Below are positions 28,418-38,416 of a stretch of 64,000 nt of DNA, piece after piece. This stretch comes from Dolichospermum sp046070105 (GTDB lineage: Bacteria > Cyanobacteriota > Cyanobacteriia > Cyanobacteriales > Nostocaceae), in assembly GCA_046070105.1 (NCBI GenBank), contig JBJUHT010000139.1:3076-67075 (forward strand). Reading direction: 5' to 3'. Under the pieces are notes generated by a model. It did no database searches and was not told where the DNA came from. It worked only from the letters and a program-made list of their open reading frames with translations. Position 1 is the first letter of the stretch, and every line of letters begins with the position of its first letter. The translations under genes were made by a program, and so were the position numbers.

Positions 28418-28505
28418 TTTTTTTGTCGTTAATTGTTGCTTTGTGGGGTGATGTCAGAATCAGGATATCCAGGATTAAAGGATGTACAGGATGAGGAGGG
28501 GGATT

Positions 28506-28595
28506 TTACAGCAGTTTTCGACATTATGAAGTACAGATATTAATAATAAAACTCTTGTGGTGTGGGCATCTTGCCCGCACAAAGTGTACCTCACT
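28506..28595. repeat. Dispersed MITE-like repeat, family A (inverted copy)
   Basis: TTACAGCAGTTTTCG, ATTATGAAGTAC, then TAATAATAAAACTCTTGTGG and GGGCATCTTGCCC, ending GTGTACCTCA. Inverse orientation relative to the 654-742 copy. Confidence 0.7.
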
Positions 28596-28675
28596 CTCCT
28601 CTGAACTTGCTGCCCATTTATAGCGATCGCTATGCTACACGCAAGTCCTCTACCAATGGTGCGTTACGCTGTCGC

Positions 28676-28772
28676 CAACACACCCTACTCTTAATAAAAT
28701 AGTTCTTCCTTATCAAGATAATTATAACATTTTTAAAATCCTTTGTCAACAGCAAAAATCAAATTTTTCGCG
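28676..28772. repeat. Direct repeat copy 2 (about 100 bp)
   Basis: Second copy of the 28315-28417 sequence: ACACCCTACTCTTAATAAAA, then the same TTCTTCCTTATCAAGATAAT and TTTTCGCGG end. The two copies bracket about 260 bp of repeat-derived sequence. Confidence 0.85.
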
Positions 28773-28785
28773 GCTTTTTGCGTTT

Positions 28786-28890
28786 TGTTCCCTGTTCCCT
28801 GTTCCCTGTTCCCTGTTCCCTGTTCCCTGTTCCCTGTTCCCTGTTCCCTGTTCCCTGTTCCCTGTTCCCTGTTCCCTGTTCCCTGTTCCC
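28786..28890. repeat. Perfect 15-copy heptamer TGTTCCC
   Basis: Exactly fifteen uninterrupted TGTTCCC units (105 bp), just 3' of the CAAD gene on its downstream side. Same heptamer as 2530-2594 in the other orientation. The perfect homogeneity implies recent expansion. Confidence 0.95.
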
Positions 28891-28949
28891 TAACAAGATA
28901 CCCGAATTATTAAAGAATCCGGGTATCTAAATTTGTCTAAACTTGTTAA

Positions 28950-29399
28950 TTAAGATTCAGGAGTTTTTTTACCGACAACTTGAGATTTGAGGGTAGTAAT
29001 TTCACTAGATAACTCCTGTCTGCTGGAAGCTTTGAGTAAATAGCGGTAGATAAACCACACAGAGTAAGCGATACCAATTAATTCAAAACTGGGTGCTACT
29101 AAAGGAATATCATTAAGAGCGTCTAGTACAGCCAATAGTACCTTAACTGCGACCACAGATGTCACTACTAAACCAATAGTAACTATAGGTTGCTGATATT
29201 GACCAAAGAACTTACCTACATAATCTGGTAATGTACCAAGAAAACCAGAAACTTGTTGTCCATATTTGAGCCATTGTTCTTGGGGCTGCATAGGGGGCTG
29301 AAGTTTGGTAAGATTTCCAGTTTGGGTGTTAATTTGGGGGATGGTTGTTTCTGTGGACTGGGATTCTTGGTATTCTGGTTCTTGTGTTTTTATTTCCAT
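28950..29399 (-). CDS. CAAD-domain (CURT1-like) membrane protein
   Basis: 149 residues. The N-terminal third is Gln/Thr-rich and probably disordered; the rest is a CAAD domain with two hydrophobic segments (IVTIGLVVTSVVAVKVLLAV and the following IPLVAPSFELIGIAYSVWFIYR) and amphipathic ends. CAAD domains anchor some cyanobacterial aminoacyl-tRNA synthetases to thylakoids and are related to plant CURT1 membrane-curvature proteins. This is a stand-alone version. ATG at 29399. Confidence 0.87.
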   Translation of the reverse strand: MEIKTQEPEYQESQSTETTIPQINTQTGNLTKLQPPMQPQEQWLKYGQQVSGFLGTLPDYVGKFFGQYQQPIVTIGLVVTSVVAVKVLLAVLDALNDIPLVAPSFELIGIAYSVWFIYRYLLKASSRQELSSEITTLKSQVVGKKTPES

Positions 29400-29645
29400 G
29401 ATTTTGATTGTTGAGTTTTTTACCTAGACGTTGACAACCAAAAGGCTGTTAATTGAAAATTCTCCACTAATAAGGGCGAGAAATCAGAGATTATTGGTTT
29501 ATCTTATCCAGATTTATGAACAAGTATGACAAGAATTTGCTGAAAATCTCGCCATTTGTGTTACCAGTTAGGGGATAGACAAGAAACAAGATTTTCCTGA
29601 GCAGTGCAATAATCATAGATTATACTACCTATCATTTTATATTTC

Positions 29646-31973
29646 ATGATCACAAGTATTGATTTTCTTAGTCACCTCAATTCTAGTCAACGTCAAGCTG
29701 TAGAACACTATTGCGGACCGTTATTAGTAGTTGCTGGTGCTGGTTCGGGTAAAACCCGTGCGTTGACCTATCGTATTGCTAACTTGATTCTACAACACCG
29801 CGTTAATCCTGAAAACATTCTCGCGGTGACATTTACTAATAAAGCCGCAAGGGAAATGAAGGAAAGAATTCAAAGGATATTTGCTGAACAATTAGCGATA
29901 ACAAAACATGATAAAAAGTTTGATTTATTGACAGAATATGAACAGACTTTGATCAAATCACAAGTTTATCGTACTATTATTAAAGATATGTGGTGTGGAA
30001 CTTTTCATAGTTTGTTTTCTCGTATTCTCCGTTATGATATTGAGAAATATCGAGATGAAAAAGGAAGAAAATGGGAGAAAAACTTTTCTATTTTTGATGA
30101 ATCTGATGTCCAAAGTTTGATTAAAGAGATTGTGACTAAAGATCTAAATTTAGATAGTAAGAAATTTGAACCTAAGTCTGTGCGTTACGCTATTAGTAAT
30201 GCTAAAAATCAAGGATTTTCCCCTAGAGAATTTGAAAGTGAGCAGCCAAATTATCGTGGGAGGGTAATTGCTGATGTTTATAACCGCTATCAAGATAAAC
30301 TAGCTGAGAATAATGCTTTGGACTTTGATGATTTGATTTTAATTCCTACTAGATTATTTCAACAAAATGAGCAGGTTTTAGGTTATTGGTATCGCAAATT
30401 TTGTCATATTCTAGTTGATGAATATCAAGATACAAACCGGACTCAATATAATTTAATTCAGCTTCTAGTTACCAATGGAGAAAAACGTAAAAGTGAATGG
30501 AAATGGGAAAATCGTTCTGTATTTGTTGTTGGGGACGCTGACCAGTCAATTTACAGTTTTAGAATGGCAGATTTTACGATTTTGCTAGAATTTCAGGAGA
30601 ATTTTGGTGATGGTTTAGAAGATAATGATACCCGTTCTATGGTAAAATTAGAAGAAAATTATCGTTCTTGTGAAAACATTCTCCAAGCTGCTAATGAATT
30701 AATTGAAAATAACACCCAACGCATTGATAAAATTCTCAAGGCCACAAGACAACCGGGGGAAGCAATTTATTTTTATAAAGCTGACGAAGAGATAGCTGAA
30801 GCAACTTTTGTTATTGACCAAATTCGCAGTTTAGAAAATCAAAACCCGGAATTAAATTGGGGTGATTTTGCAATTTTATATAGAACCAATGCTCAATCTA
30901 GACCTTTTGAAGAACTTTTAGTTAAGTATCAAATTCCTTATACGGTTGTAGGAGGAATGAAGTTTTATGACCGCAAAGAAATTAAAGATGTTGTTGCATA
31001 TTTAAGAGCTATTAATAATCCAGCAGACACTGTAAGTTTGTTGCGAGTTATTAATACACCTCGCAGAGGAATTGGTAAAGCTACCATGGACGCTTTAATC
31101 GCCGCTTCGCAGCAATTAGGAACAACATTATGGGAGATAATTAGTGATGAAACGTCAGTAAATACTTTAGCGGGACGTTCAGCAAAAGCTGTCAATAACT
31201 TCGCTACAATGATTCAAAATTATCAAACACAAATTACAACTGTTTGCGGTTCAGACATATTAAAAGGGATTTTAGAAGACTCTGGTTATATCAAAGAATT
31301 ACAAAATCAAGCTACGGACGAAGCTGATAACAGAATTAGTAACGTTAATGAATTATATAACGCGATGTTGCAATTTCAAGAAGAAAATGAAGGTGAAAAT
31401 AGTTCCTTACAAGCGTTTTTACAAAGTGCTGCGCTGAGTTCTGATTTAGATAACTTAAAAGAGGGACAAAGAGTAGTTTCGCTCATGACCTTACACGCTT
31501 CTAAGGGTTTAGAATTTCCCATGGTTTTCATAGTTGGATTAGAGCAGGGACTATTTCCGGGTTATCGTTCATTACAAGATCCAGTATTATTAGAAGAAGA
31601 GCGTAGATTATGTTATGTAGGCATCACTCGCGCTCAAGAGCGTTTATTCTTATCCCATGCTAGAGAGCGCCGTTTATATGGTACCAGAGAACCGGCAATG
31701 CGATCGCAATTTTTAGACGAATTACCAACAGGAATTTTAACTACGAATAATAAAAACACCCGTGTTTTCACACATTCACAATCGTTAAATACTAGTAATC
31801 AAAGGACTTTTGAAGATTGGCAAGTCGGTGATAATGTATTACACAAAACATTTGGCATTGGTAAAGTTACTCATATTTTTGGAGAAAGAAATAAAGTTTC
31901 CCTAGCCATTCAATTTGCTAGTTTAGGACAAAAAATCATAGACCCCAAAGTAGCAAAATTAGAGAAAATCTAA
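29646..31973 (+). CDS. pcrA: UvrD/PcrA family ATP-dependent DNA helicase
   Basis: SF1A 3'-5' helicase for repair and replication-conflict removal, 775 aa. Opening motif LNSSQRQAVEH (Q motif), Walker A GAGSGKTRAL (31-40), VTFTNKAAREMKERI (Ia), VDEYQDTN (II), GDADQSIYSFR (III), YRSCENIL (IV), LMTLHASKGLEFPMVFIVGLE (V, split) and RRLCYVGITRAQERLFL (VI). The C-terminal end WQVGDNVLHKTFGIGKVTHI is the Tudor-like domain of PcrA that contacts RNA polymerase. Complete and monocistronic by position. Confidence 0.94.
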   Translation: MITSIDFLSHLNSSQRQAVEHYCGPLLVVAGAGSGKTRALTYRIANLILQHRVNPENILAVTFTNKAAREMKERIQRIFAEQLAITKHDKKFDLLTEYEQTLIKSQVYRTIIKDMWCGTFHSLFSRILRYDIEKYRDEKGRKWEKNFSIFDESDVQSLIKEIVTKDLNLDSKKFEPKSVRYAISNAKNQGFSPREFESEQPNYRGRVIADVYNRYQDKLAENNALDFDDLILIPTRLFQQNEQVLGYWYRKFCHILVDEYQDTNRTQYNLIQLLVTNGEKRKSEWKWENRSVFVVGDADQSIYSFRMADFTILLEFQENFGDGLEDNDTRSMVKLEENYRSCENILQAANELIENNTQRIDKILKATRQPGEAIYFYKADEEIAEATFVIDQIRSLENQNPELNWGDFAILYRTNAQSRPFEELLVKYQIPYTVVGGMKFYDRKEIKDVVAYLRAINNPADTVSLLRVINTPRRGIGKATMDALIAASQQLGTTLWEIISDETSVNTLAGRSAKAVNNFATMIQNYQTQITTVCGSDILKGILEDSGYIKELQNQATDEADNRISNVNELYNAMLQFQEENEGENSSLQAFLQSAALSSDLDNLKEGQRVVSLMTLHASKGLEFPMVFIVGLEQGLFPGYRSLQDPVLLEEERRLCYVGITRAQERLFLSHARERRLYGTREPAMRSQFLDELPTGILTTNNKNTRVFTHSQSLNTSNQRTFEDWQVGDNVLHKTFGIGKVTHIFGERNKVSLAIQFASLGQKIIDPKVAKLEKI

Positions 31974-32258
31974 CAGCGAGAATTAGCGTCTTGAGGGAGG
32001 AAAAAGAAAAAAATTACGAGTTTTGTAAATTTGTCTAGGAAAGATGGTATATTAAAAACCTAAATAAACCACATTTTCATGTCTCACGCAAAGGCGCAAA
32101 GTCGCAAAGGAAGAAAGGAATATAAAACAAAAGTTTGGTACAAGTACATTAAAGTTGCTGTAAATAGATAATTTAACAGTAAAAAAATAATATACATCAA
32201 TACTTATCTGAAATTATCACCAAAAAATACCAAAAAATTATTGCACAGGAAGGCATTT

Positions 32259-35200
32259 ATGTATCAAAAATATCAAAAAATTAAAAAAATAACTAAGATA
32301 CTGACAAGATTTCTGCGGAGTTCTTTGATAAAAAGATCAACAAAACGAATATCAAACTGGTTGCTAAGAAATGTTTTCCGCACTCAGAAACTTAGTAACA
32401 CAGGTTTTGTTTTACCAACGGTGCTAATGGTATCGCTGGTAGTGGTATTACTGACCACAGCTATTATGGCTCGTTCTTTTAACCGACGGGAAAATGCTAA
32501 TAACGTCCGTGTCAATGATTCTGTCGTCAATATTGCTACACCAGCAATTGATAGAGGTAAAGCAAAAATTAGTAAATTATTGCAGGATAAAACTCTGTCA
32601 AAAACTACACCAACAGACGATGAACTGTATAATGCTCTTGTTAATAACATAGATAAATATACATTTGGTGATGAAACTAAACTAACACTATCTTTACAGG
32701 GAAAACCACCATTACAATTACAAACAGCTTGGAGGTTTCCTGTTGATACTGACAGCAACGGGAAATTTGATAGCTATACCCTCTACGGTATTTATTTTAA
32801 AACTCCACCTCCACCCGTAAGCAGGGCCAGAAATGCTTTAGAAGCCAGAAATATACCAGTAGTCAAAGGGAAATTAAATGCTAATTGTGGAAGTACCGAT
32901 ACCATTGTAGTAGGTAATACTGGTTGGGTGAGACAAGATAATGAAATCAAGAAAGCCTTTTTTGTTTATACCGCTATAGCCAGAATTACTGTTCCTCCCA
33001 ATACTACTAACTATGAAGTATATAATGGTGATATCCCCAGCAGTCTGGCCGGATCTGTAGAGTATCAACAAGACAGAGTACAAACACCAACAAATAACAA
33101 TGCTGTTGTTTATGACGATGATCTAGAATTAAATTCGGATACAAACTTGAATGGTGGGGTTTTTACAAATAGTAATTTACTGGCTGCTGGAAGTGTTAGT
33201 AATCTTAGATTATATCAAGTTAGTAGTAAAGAGTCTTGTTTCTATAAACCTAAAAATGCCAAAATTATTGTTGGTGGTAATTTAGCACTGGGTAATTTTA
33301 CTTCTGGAAGTGATACAGGTGGAGCAACTGTTGATTTATACAAAGGTAAAATAGACAATGTTACTGGTGTTAATTTAACAAAATCAGTTACAAATATTCC
33401 CAAAGATACAGCCTATAATAACCTAGCTTATGTAAGGCGGATTAATGAATTAATTGATGCTCGAATTGCTGATGATTCTACAGGTACTAATGATCCAACA
33501 GAAGTTAAAAACGGTCTTGCACTCAAAGAAACAGCATTAGGAATAACTTTTGACAGTACAGAGCGTGCTAAATACCGTCGTCAACAATTAGAAATTTACT
33601 TTAAAAGACGGACTCGTCGTGTACCTTACACAGAGGTTGCTTTTGGTGCTACAGAAATATATCCTAACCCATTATTACAAGGATCTGCTGATGCCCTGCG
33701 TCCCATTGATAGCTGGGTTTATCCTACGGACCCAGAAGACGGTAAAACAGGTGTTAATTATACTAATCTATCACTCAACATTAGCGGAACATCCTTAGAA
33801 CCCAAAGCCAGTGACCCAAAAGAATTGAAGAAAAATAGCGGAAAAGAAGGACTATTGGGTGATAGAGTGCTAGTTAGTAACAATTTACCCGAACTGAGGT
33901 GGGATACAAGTAAAAATCAGTTTATTGGTTCATATATTGAGGATACCCAAGATATTACTGGCATTAAATGGGACTTGCCAAGTGGTACTACGCAAACTCG
34001 CACACGACCCTCCTTAGTACGGAATTTAGCAGATATTGGTTCTACAGAAAGAGATGGAGACTGGGAATTAGCAGCAGCTAAAGTACCAACAAGCACCACA
34101 GGACCCGTGGGTGGTTTACGAGTTGTTACGGGGGCCGGAGTTTATTTGAGAAAAAATGATACCCTTAGTAGTATTAGCACAAACCCACCAAACCCAATAT
34201 TACCTGATACTCAAGGAATGTCTGATGATACAAATGCAAAACCTTATCTAAAAATGCGAGCTACAGCAGTTTATCACTACAAGTCTACTAACTACAATGC
34301 CCAAACGCCTAAACCCATAGCTTGTGTGAGTAGTTATTATGATCCTACTGATAATAGTAGCTACAAAAACATGAACAGTCTACCAGATGCTTCTAATATT
34401 GAAAAAAGTCCTCAAGGTAAATCTAATAGGGGTATAGTTTATCCTGCACCCACTAAAACAGTTAGTGATTATGCAACAGCTTTGACATATCTATCTCAGT
34501 TAAAGTACGATAATGGACGTTTCATAGATGAGGGATTACTAGCTAGAGCATTAGCAAAAGTACTAACAAATAGAACTATATCAGAGCAGTCTGCTATTGA
34601 TGCTCAGATTTGCGCTCTACAAATTCTAGATGGTAGTCTTAGTCCTAATAATTCCGTTATTCCCCATGGTGCGATTTTTGAAACCTTCTTTTCTGACCAG
34701 AGAGAAAATCAAAAAATTCGCGCTACAGTTTTAGACTTGAATCAACTACGGACAACAACCATTGGTGGTTCAGAATATTTATTACCCAATAGCGGTATTA
34801 TTTACGCGACTCGTGATGATGCTTTACCAGATACCAGTGCGGTTAACACAGACGCTGAAAAACTTGAAAGTCCTGTAGATTATGTAGATGACACGACACG
34901 CCGTCCCAGTGCAATTATACTCATTAATGGCGGGAACCTGTTGCGAACAAATACTTACATAGAAGAGGAAAAGGGATTAACTTTAGCTACCAACTTACCA
35001 GCATATATTAAAGGTGATTTTAATTTACACACTCAGGAAGAATTTACACAAACACTTGCGGAAAATTGGAGTAACTTTTATACTCGCACCACTTTTAATA
35101 ATAACTTTGCTTGTCGTTCTGGTGACTCCAGATTTCCTAATTGTACCACAGGTGACGAATGGCGACCTGCGAATATTTTAGCTGATGCTGTTACTTTGCT

Positions 35201-35681
35201 TTCTGGAGACTTCGACTTCAAGGAATTGGGTTATGCAATAGGTAGCCAACAAATAGCTAAGAACGATACTACTTTTAATCTGATTATTGCTGCTGGTGAC
35301 AATCCTGCTAAACCTACGCAAGATAATAGTGGTATAAATAACTTGGTTCGCGTTATAGAAAATTGGACTAGTAGGAAAATCAAGCTCAATGGGGCTTTTA
35401 TACAGGTAAAAAAGAGTGCCTATGCTACAGGGACAAATCCACCTCAGATACTTAATAATCCCCCGACAAGACAGTGGAGTTACGATGTAGGGTTGTTATT
35501 TCAGTCACCCGACTTATTTGCTAGTAAACTCGCAGTCACACCGAACGAACCACCGGATGAATACTTACGGGAAGTTGGCAGAGATGATACATGGGTACAA
35601 ACTTTGTTATGTGCTAAGGAAACTTCTAATAGTAAATTTGCTATAGAAGATCCACAACAACGTCCTGATATCTGTCAATAA
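32259..35681 (+). CDS. hpsA: Hormogonium polysaccharide protein HpsA
   Basis: Large surface-associated protein needed for hormogonium polysaccharide and gliding in Nostoc. 1140 aa from the ATG at 32259, which follows AGGAAGGCATTT; a TTG 18 bp upstream is the longer frame. A basic N-terminal segment precedes a prepilin-like helix, TGFVLPTVLMVSLVVVLL, but the position equivalent to pilin Glu+5 is Thr. The remainder is a long beta-rich, repeat-poor exported body with Asn/Thr-rich text and scattered cysteines. It heads a four-gene cluster with three pseudopilins. Confidence 0.9.
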   Translation: MYQKYQKIKKITKILTRFLRSSLIKRSTKRISNWLLRNVFRTQKLSNTGFVLPTVLMVSLVVVLLTTAIMARSFNRRENANNVRVNDSVVNIATPAIDRGKAKISKLLQDKTLSKTTPTDDELYNALVNNIDKYTFGDETKLTLSLQGKPPLQLQTAWRFPVDTDSNGKFDSYTLYGIYFKTPPPPVSRARNALEARNIPVVKGKLNANCGSTDTIVVGNTGWVRQDNEIKKAFFVYTAIARITVPPNTTNYEVYNGDIPSSLAGSVEYQQDRVQTPTNNNAVVYDDDLELNSDTNLNGGVFTNSNLLAAGSVSNLRLYQVSSKESCFYKPKNAKIIVGGNLALGNFTSGSDTGGATVDLYKGKIDNVTGVNLTKSVTNIPKDTAYNNLAYVRRINELIDARIADDSTGTNDPTEVKNGLALKETALGITFDSTERAKYRRQQLEIYFKRRTRRVPYTEVAFGATEIYPNPLLQGSADALRPIDSWVYPTDPEDGKTGVNYTNLSLNISGTSLEPKASDPKELKKNSGKEGLLGDRVLVSNNLPELRWDTSKNQFIGSYIEDTQDITGIKWDLPSGTTQTRTRPSLVRNLADIGSTERDGDWELAAAKVPTSTTGPVGGLRVVTGAGVYLRKNDTLSSISTNPPNPILPDTQGMSDDTNAKPYLKMRATAVYHYKSTNYNAQTPKPIACVSSYYDPTDNSSYKNMNSLPDASNIEKSPQGKSNRGIVYPAPTKTVSDYATALTYLSQLKYDNGRFIDEGLLARALAKVLTNRTISEQSAIDAQICALQILDGSLSPNNSVIPHGAIFETFFSDQRENQKIRATVLDLNQLRTTTIGGSEYLLPNSGIIYATRDDALPDTSAVNTDAEKLESPVDYVDDTTRRPSAIILINGGNLLRTNTYIEEEKGLTLATNLPAYIKGDFNLHTQEEFTQTLAENWSNFYTRTTFNNNFACRSGDSRFPNCTTGDEWRPANILADAVTLLSGDFDFKELGYAIGSQQIAKNDTTFNLIIAAGDNPAKPTQDNSGINNLVRVIENWTSRKIKLNGAFIQVKKSAYATGTNPPQILNNPPTRQWSYDVGLLFQSPDLFASKLAVTPNEPPDEYLREVGRDDTWVQTLLCAKETSNSKFAIEDPQQRPDICQ

Positions 35682-35718
35682 TAAAACCTAAATCAAAATT
35701 ACAAAGAGGTGAGAAACA

Positions 35719-36345
35719 ATGATCAAAATCAAACTACAGCCAAAAATTATATCTGCTAGTGACCCTGGTTTTACAATAGTTGAGGTACTAGTGGGGGTAG
35801 TTTTCATTACTATTCTCTTGGCTAGTATATCACCAGTCTTGGTCATGTCTACGGCTGTTCGGGTGCAGTCTAAAGGTCTAGAAAAGGCTGTTCAAGCTGC
35901 TGAGACATTTAGTTTTGGTGTCGAAAATAATTCAATTTCAGCGCCCACTAGAGTAATTACAGTAACTCAAAATACTCCTATAAATCTAGAAACAGAAATG
36001 CCAGTTCCTCAAAAAACAGATACAGATTTGTATTTCTTTAAGAAAGATAGCACGATCATAGCTTGTAATCCAATTTCAACTTGTCAACCAGATCCAGATA
36101 TGCCATTTGATGAATTTTACATTCAAGCGGCTCAAATAAAGCCCGCAGGTACGAAAACAAGTGATGGCTATCTTTTAGCTATGAGAATATATAGAGAAGA
36201 CTTGGATTTTGATCAAACTATTCTACCGTCTAGTACAGGTGGTGTTTTAGTTAATAAACAAGCGCCAGTCTTGAAAAAAACAGTTGAGATTAGTGGTATT
36301 ACAACTTTTGGCAGTTTATGTTCCCGCTTTGGTTGCGTTCCATAA
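35719..36345 (+). CDS. hpsB: Hormogonium polysaccharide pseudopilin HpsB
   Basis: 208 residues. Class III/type IV prepilin start: short basic leader, cleavage site after G in DPGFTIVEVLVGVVFITIL with Glu at +5, then a beta-rich head containing two cysteine pairs (CNPISTC and SLCSRFGC). Likely a minor pseudopilin of the secretion apparatus exporting hormogonium polysaccharide or HpsA. It begins 37 bp after hpsA with GAGGTGAGAAACA upstream, so the two are translationally close. Confidence 0.88.
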   Translation: MIKIKLQPKIISASDPGFTIVEVLVGVVFITILLASISPVLVMSTAVRVQSKGLEKAVQAAETFSFGVENNSISAPTRVITVTQNTPINLETEMPVPQKTDTDLYFFKKDSTIIACNPISTCQPDPDMPFDEFYIQAAQIKPAGTKTSDGYLLAMRIYREDLDFDQTILPSSTGGVLVNKQAPVLKKTVEISGITTFGSLCSRFGCVP

Positions 36346-36507
36346 TCAACCTTGTCAATAAATTGGTTTATAGCTTGGGTTAATTCAGTCAAATTCACCA
36401 TCAATTTTCACATAAAAAGTCGGTAAAATCCCCACTGTGCGATAATTTAATCTAAATCAGAAACATTTGAAAATCTGCCCTTAGTGTATTTTTAAAAGGA
36501 CAATACA

Positions 36508-37476
36508 ATGATGATCAAGATACTTAAATTTATATTTAAAAATCAGTTCAAAGCCTCAAAATTTCTAGATAAATCTGCTGGTTTTACTCTGACTGAATTG
36601 TTAGTAGCTTTAGCGATGTCATCTGTAATGATCACACTATTACTACAGTTTATGATTAGTATGATAACCACAGATAGTGATGAGGAAATTAAGATAACTT
36701 CTGAGCAAGAAATCCAAACAGCACTGGATTATATTTCCCGTGATTTACAACAAGCTATTTATATTTATGATGCTGCTGGTATTAACGAAATAAAATCTCA
36801 ACTGCGTTACCCAAATGATACTGATAAAACTCCTATATTAGTTTTTTGGAAACGGAATTTTGTTAGTCAGGTGATTACTACTCCATTAGGAAAAGATGAT
36901 ACTTTTGTATATTCATTAGTTGCTTATTATTTAATAAAAGATACTAACATAAATTGGTCACAATCTGCTCGTATCGCTAGATGGCAAATTAAAGACGGTG
37001 TGGAAGTTACTACAGGAGGTGTAACTTGTTCAGGATATACTAAAAAGTATGTTGATGCTGATAACTGTCCTAATCCAGGTTTTAATCCCTTTAATATAGC
37101 TCAAGACAACACTGTAGAAGATGCTATGAACAATTGGCAGAAATCTGGAACGGCTTATACTGATGCGGCTGATGTGTTAATTGACTACGTAGATCAAACC
37201 ACAGATTCTCCACCACCAGCCACCTGTCCAGCGGATACCATAATACCTCCAATTACATGGTCAACAATAGAACCAAAAACAATAACGCCAAGTAATGGTA
37301 TGACCGGGTTTTATGCTTGTGTAGATAAAGCCAATACAACAGCAAAGGTATTTATTCGCGGTAATGCTCTAGCTCGTAGAGAAAGCGATCCAAATCTTAT
37401 AAAATATACAAATGATAAAAAAAGTTGTTTTCCCACGGCTAATGCGATAGTTCAAGGAGCAAAAATTGGCTATTAA
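36508..37476 (+). CDS. hpsC: Hormogonium polysaccharide pseudopilin HpsC
   Basis: 322 residues with a GspJ/PilW-like layout. Prepilin site SAGFTLTELLVALAMSS with Glu at +5, a hydrophobic helix, then a large globular head with a Cys-rich stretch (VTCSGYTKKYVDADNCPNP) that may form disulfides. AAAAGGACAATACA precedes the ATG. Ends overlapping the next gene by 11 bp, so translation is probably coupled. Confidence 0.88.
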   Translation: MMIKILKFIFKNQFKASKFLDKSAGFTLTELLVALAMSSVMITLLLQFMISMITTDSDEEIKITSEQEIQTALDYISRDLQQAIYIYDAAGINEIKSQLRYPNDTDKTPILVFWKRNFVSQVITTPLGKDDTFVYSLVAYYLIKDTNINWSQSARIARWQIKDGVEVTTGGVTCSGYTKKYVDADNCPNPGFNPFNIAQDNTVEDAMNNWQKSGTAYTDAADVLIDYVDQTTDSPPPATCPADTIIPPITWSTIEPKTITPSNGMTGFYACVDKANTTAKVFIRGNALARRESDPNLIKYTNDKKSCFPTANAIVQGAKIGY

Positions 37477-37999
37477 TCATAAATTTAAAAAGTTACTTGT
37501 CCAGTCATTGCCAGATGATCAGAATGCTGGTTTTACCTTGATAGAAATGATTATAGTAGGATCTATTATTGGGATTTTAGCAGCGATCGCCCTACCAAGT
37601 TGGTCAGGTTTTATGAATATTCGTCGCTTAAATATTGCCCAAGACACAGTTTATGAAACCATGCGGAAAGCCCAAAGTCAAGCAAAAAAAGAAAAAGTGA
37701 AATATCAAGCTAGTTTCCGCACACAGAATGATATTCTACAATGGGCTGTTCACAAAGAATTTGATCTCAATAATGCTATCTGGAATAATTTAGATGACAG
37801 TGTGCAGTTAGATCCCAATTCAACATTACAATTGAATAACGGTGTGAGACGAGTCCGGTTTAATGATATTGGTGGTGTGATACCTCCACTCGGGAAAATC
37901 ACCCTATCTAGTAAATCTGGTGGCACAGGAAAGCGTTGTGTGATTGTTTCCACTATATTAGGCGCAATGCGAACCGCTAAGGATGACTCTTGCAATTAA
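37466..37999 (+). CDS. hpsD: GspH/FimT-like pseudopilin HpsD
   Basis: 177 residues, TTG start at 37466 with AAGGAG 6 nt upstream inside the end of hpsC. Prepilin site NAGFTLIEMIIVGSIIGIL (Glu at +5) then a GspH-type head ending in a cysteine pair (RCVIVS...DDSC). Third pseudopilin of the hps set. In Nostoc punctiforme glycosyltransferase genes hpsE-G follow; here the downstream sequence is a repeat and an unrelated minus-strand gene, so those genes are elsewhere. Confidence 0.85.
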   Translation: MAINHKFKKLLVQSLPDDQNAGFTLIEMIIVGSIIGILAAIALPSWSGFMNIRRLNIAQDTVYETMRKAQSQAKKEKVKYQASFRTQNDILQWAVHKEFDLNNAIWNNLDDSVQLDPNSTLQLNNGVRRVRFNDIGGVIPPLGKITLSSKSGGTGKRCVIVSTILGAMRTAKDDSCN

Positions 38000-38013
38000 T
38001 TTGTATGATTGTA

Positions 38014-38038
38014 GCGGGCAAGATGCCCGCACCACAAC
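38014..38038. repeat. Core of family A repeat / hairpin after hpsD
   Basis: GCGGGCAAGATGCCCGC followed by ACCACAAC. Perfect 7-bp stem hairpin positioned 15 bp after the hpsD stop; could end the hps transcript, although no T-run follows. Confidence 0.55.
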
Positions 38039-38089
38039 ATCTAGCTATTAGGATGATCAAATTTAGATGCGTAAGAGTTTACCAGGTAT

Positions 38090-38416
38090 TTATACTGGGG
38101 TTTTCACTTGACGTGCCATGTCTAAAAAGCCACTCATATTTACCCCAGGACGACGACGAGGAGTATTTTTAGGAATGAGATACTTAGTGGCAAAGTTGGT
38201 TTCAGTTGGAACTGATATTTTAACGGGTTCAGCCTTTGGTGCTACTGCGGTCGGTGCTGGTGTTGCTGGTGCTACTGCGGTCGGTGCTGGTGTTACTGAT
38301 GCTACTGGTGTTGCTACTTGAGTAACATTAGCTTCTTGAGTTTCTTCCTTTAGTTCCATGTAGTAGCTGTTTCCCTTATTACCGAATAATCCGGTGATAG
38401 AACCGATAAAGTCCAT
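38090..38416 (-). CDS. Small Ala/Pro-rich protein of unknown function
   Basis: 108 residues. N-terminus MDFIGSITGLFGNK, a central low-complexity section built from a duplicated APTAVAP unit, and a conserved-looking C-terminus TKYLIPKNTPRRRPGVNMSG. The repeat is encoded by an imperfect 24-bp tandem duplication. No membrane span. Start ATG fits. Convergent with hpsD. I do not recognise the family; codon-level plausibility and distinct ends support a real gene. Confidence 0.6.
   Translation of the reverse strand: MDFIGSITGLFGNKGNSYYMELKEETQEANVTQVATPVASVTPAPTAVAPATPAPTAVAPKAEPVKISVPTETNFATKYLIPKNTPRRRPGVNMSGFLDMARQVKTPV

Noticed and set aside
37990..38172. 60-codon plus-strand ORF after hpsD
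   Set aside because: Overlaps a repeat hairpin and the C-terminus of the minus-strand Ala/Pro-rich gene; no independent support.
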